Assembly: GCA_007118195.1 (NCBI GenBank) | Contig: SKSA01000149.1 | Coordinates: forward strand, 1-6,959 | Length of the DNA stretch: 6,959 bases | Direction of reading: 5' to 3' | Origin: Anaerobacillus sp. | Lineage (GTDB): Bacteria > Bacillota > Bacilli > Bacillales > Anaerobacillaceae | Shown: piece by piece, positions 6,071 through 6,959 of the stretch | Position numbering within the stretch: the first letter of the stretch is position 1 | How the letters are laid out: every line of letters starts with the position of its first letter | Made by a program: the position numbers and the translations under genes | Notes under the pieces: model-generated | Database searches by the model: none | Told to the model about the DNA's origin: nothing | The model's input: only the letters and a program-made list of their open reading frames with translations

Positions 6071-6664
6071 CTATTTTTCAGCTAATTTTTTCGCTTCTTC
6101 ATATTCCGAAGGATGATTCATATTATAGAAAACTTGTTGAATATTATCAATTTCTTTGATTAATAGATGTTCTTCTGTAACATAATTTACATTAAGTCGT
6201 TCTAGTAGATTCTTTATTCGTAATTGATTCGTACGTAAACAATTCTCAACTTCAGCTAACACAGATTTTTTATAAACAGCAAAGAGCGGATGTTGCTCTC
6301 CGTTAATCACCGGGACAACTGCATCAAACCCTTCGCTTTGTTCAACTAAAACTTGAGCTAAATCAACTGAAATAAAGGGCATGTCACAAGCGACAAAAAC
6401 ATTTACATCATAGCTTGAAGCCATTAGTCCAGCTTGGATTCCAGCTAAAGGACCTTTATTTTTCACTTTATCACTAACCGTTGGTACGTTTAAAAACTGA
6501 TACTTTGCCTCATCATTAGTAACTAAGATGACCTCTTCAAAGGTTGTGGTTAATTGTTTTTTTATTCTTTCGATATTAGCAAGGCCATTAATCGGTAGTA
6601 ATGCTTTATTTTGACCCATACGACTTGACTTTCCCCCCGCCAATATGATCGCACCAGCGTCCAT
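6071..6664 (-). CDS. mobA: Molybdenum cofactor guanylyltransferase MobA
   Basis: A 197-aa nucleotidyltransferase that joins GMP from GTP to Mo-molybdopterin, making the guanine dinucleotide cofactor used by DMSO-reductase-family enzymes such as nitrate reductase and formate dehydrogenase. The N-terminal nucleotide loop is LAGGKSSRMGQNKALL (8-23). D65 lies in VSDKVKNKGPLAGI (63-76), the metal-binding D94 in ACDMPF (92-97), and NMNHP (181-185) is the usual C-terminal motif. The start chosen is ATG at 6664, with AGGGGTGATC just upstream. The frame stays open for 34 more codons to 6766, but those translate the degenerate repeat and match no MobA N-terminus. It is the first gene of the visible Moco operon. 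GTP rather than CTP use is inferred from the bacterial MobA form. Confidence 0.93.
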   Translation of the reverse strand: MDAGAIILAGGKSSRMGQNKALLPINGLANIERIKKQLTTTFEEVILVTNDEAKYQFLNVPTVSDKVKNKGPLAGIQAGLMASSYDVNVFVACDMPFISVDLAQVLVEQSEGFDAVVPVINGEQHPLFAVYKKSVLAEVENCLRTNQLRIKNLLERLNVNYVTEEHLLIKEIDNIQQVFYNMNHPSEYEEAKKLAEK

Positions 6665-6687
6665 TGGATCACCCCTATTCATTGATA

Positions 6688-6836
6688 AGTTTTGAATTTT
6701 GAGTGTTGAGTTTTGAGTATTGTGGGTAATGCTTCGAAGACTATAAGTAAGAGATTGGTTACCCAAACTTTGATAATATAAAGCTACGGAGCAAAGCTTA
6801 CACTAACTCATAACTCTTCATTCAAAACTCAAAACT
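6688..6836. repeat. Degenerate TTTTGAGT-type inverted repeat around the region upstream of mobA
   Basis: The left arm (6688-6724) is made of imperfect AGTTTTGA and GTTGAG units. The right arm (6801-6836) is its near reverse complement: 26 of the first 31 positions match, with the rest alignable using a one-base gap. The arms enclose about 76 bp that also contain GGGTAA (6724-6729) and TTACCC (6759-6764). The right arm overlaps the stop codon of the upstream gene and the left arm ends about 24 bp before mobA. The 170-bp spacer between those genes, where an operon promoter would lie, is almost wholly taken up by this structure. I could not pick a convincing promoter in it. Confidence 0.7.
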
Positions 6837-6959
6837 AACTACTAACTTCTTCCTTCGGTACACCAAAACCTTTTTCTTGAGCAATAATATCTAAATGAAT
6901 GCTGTTGATATCCAATAAAAAAGCTGTTTGTTTTTTTAATAACTTTCTTTTGTCGATGA
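6835..6959 (-). CDS. Unrecognised gene, 3' end only
   Basis: Forty complete codons before a TAG stop at 6837-6835 are open to the right edge on the same strand as mobA. The visible C-terminus starts IDKRKLLKKQ and ends FGVPKEEVSS. It is lysine-rich at first, then has a short alternating hydrophobic stretch (TAFLLDINSIHLDIIA), with no cysteine cluster or motif I know. I do not recognise the family. Position and direction make it a possible further member of the Moco operon, but the repeat-filled spacer of 170 bp weakens that. The frame is short enough that chance openness cannot be fully excluded. Confidence 0.5.
   Translation of the reverse strand, partial: IDKRKLLKKQTAFLLDINSIHLDIIAQEKGFGVPKEEVSS

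Noticed and set aside
6665..6766. Thirty-four-codon N-terminal extension of MobA
   Set aside because: It translates the TTTTGAGT-type repeat. The MobA nucleotide loop starts right after ATG 6664, which has its own ribosome binding site.
6665..6834. Moco riboswitch or Fnr box upstream of mobA
   Set aside because: The spacer is mostly degenerate repeat. I saw no TGTGA-N6-TCACA site and no conserved riboswitch-like core.

Overview
This is an AT-rich, Gram-positive segment that looks like Bacillaceae. The grounds are strong AGGAGG/GGGGAG-type ribosome binding sites, a GTG start, a YtkD-like Nudix protein, a 65-aa CspB-type cold shock protein, a short TatA and a two-MoeA molybdenum cofactor (Moco) set. 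The late Moco genes beside tatA suggest a facultatively anaerobic or respiratory bacillus that exports molybdoenzymes. The genus cannot be fixed from this window.

Layout, left to right. A YtkD-like Nudix hydrolase (minus strand, cut by the left edge) lies beside a 398-aa MFS drug/H+ antiporter-type exporter (376-1572, minus). About 490 bp without a gene follow, holding a small palindrome near the exporter start, a degenerate CT-rich tandem repeat and a probable csp promoter. A cold shock gene (2066-2263, plus) comes next. The 296-bp gap between csp and tatA, which converge, is unusually rich in hairpins: a minus-strand terminator-like hairpin directly after csp, a long nested inverted repeat, a strong terminator, and three hairpins that resemble an IS200/IS605-type end or a small structured RNA.

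The right half is a minus-strand, operon-like run read from right to left: mobA (6664-6071), moeA (6034-4802), a second moeA fused to a periplasmic-binding-protein-like domain (4788-2863), then tatA (2775-2560). Gaps are 36, 13 and 87 bp. The moeA stop codon lies inside the ribosome binding site of the fused gene. The set covers the last steps of Moco assembly: MoeA inserts molybdate into adenylylated molybdopterin, MobA adds GMP to give the guanine dinucleotide form, and TatA helps export folded cofactor-loaded enzymes. The early genes (moaA, moaC, moaD, moaE and mogA/moaB) and any molybdoenzyme are not in the window. At the right edge is the 3' end of an unrecognised gene on the same strand, separated from mobA by a degenerate inverted repeat of about 36 bp per arm.

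The point most worth following is the tandem MoeA pair. The first copy keeps nearly all the family's active-site residues. The fused copy appears to have changed several of them and carries a cytoplasmic ligand-binding-type domain. Neither a CRISPR array nor a tRNA or rRNA gene was seen.
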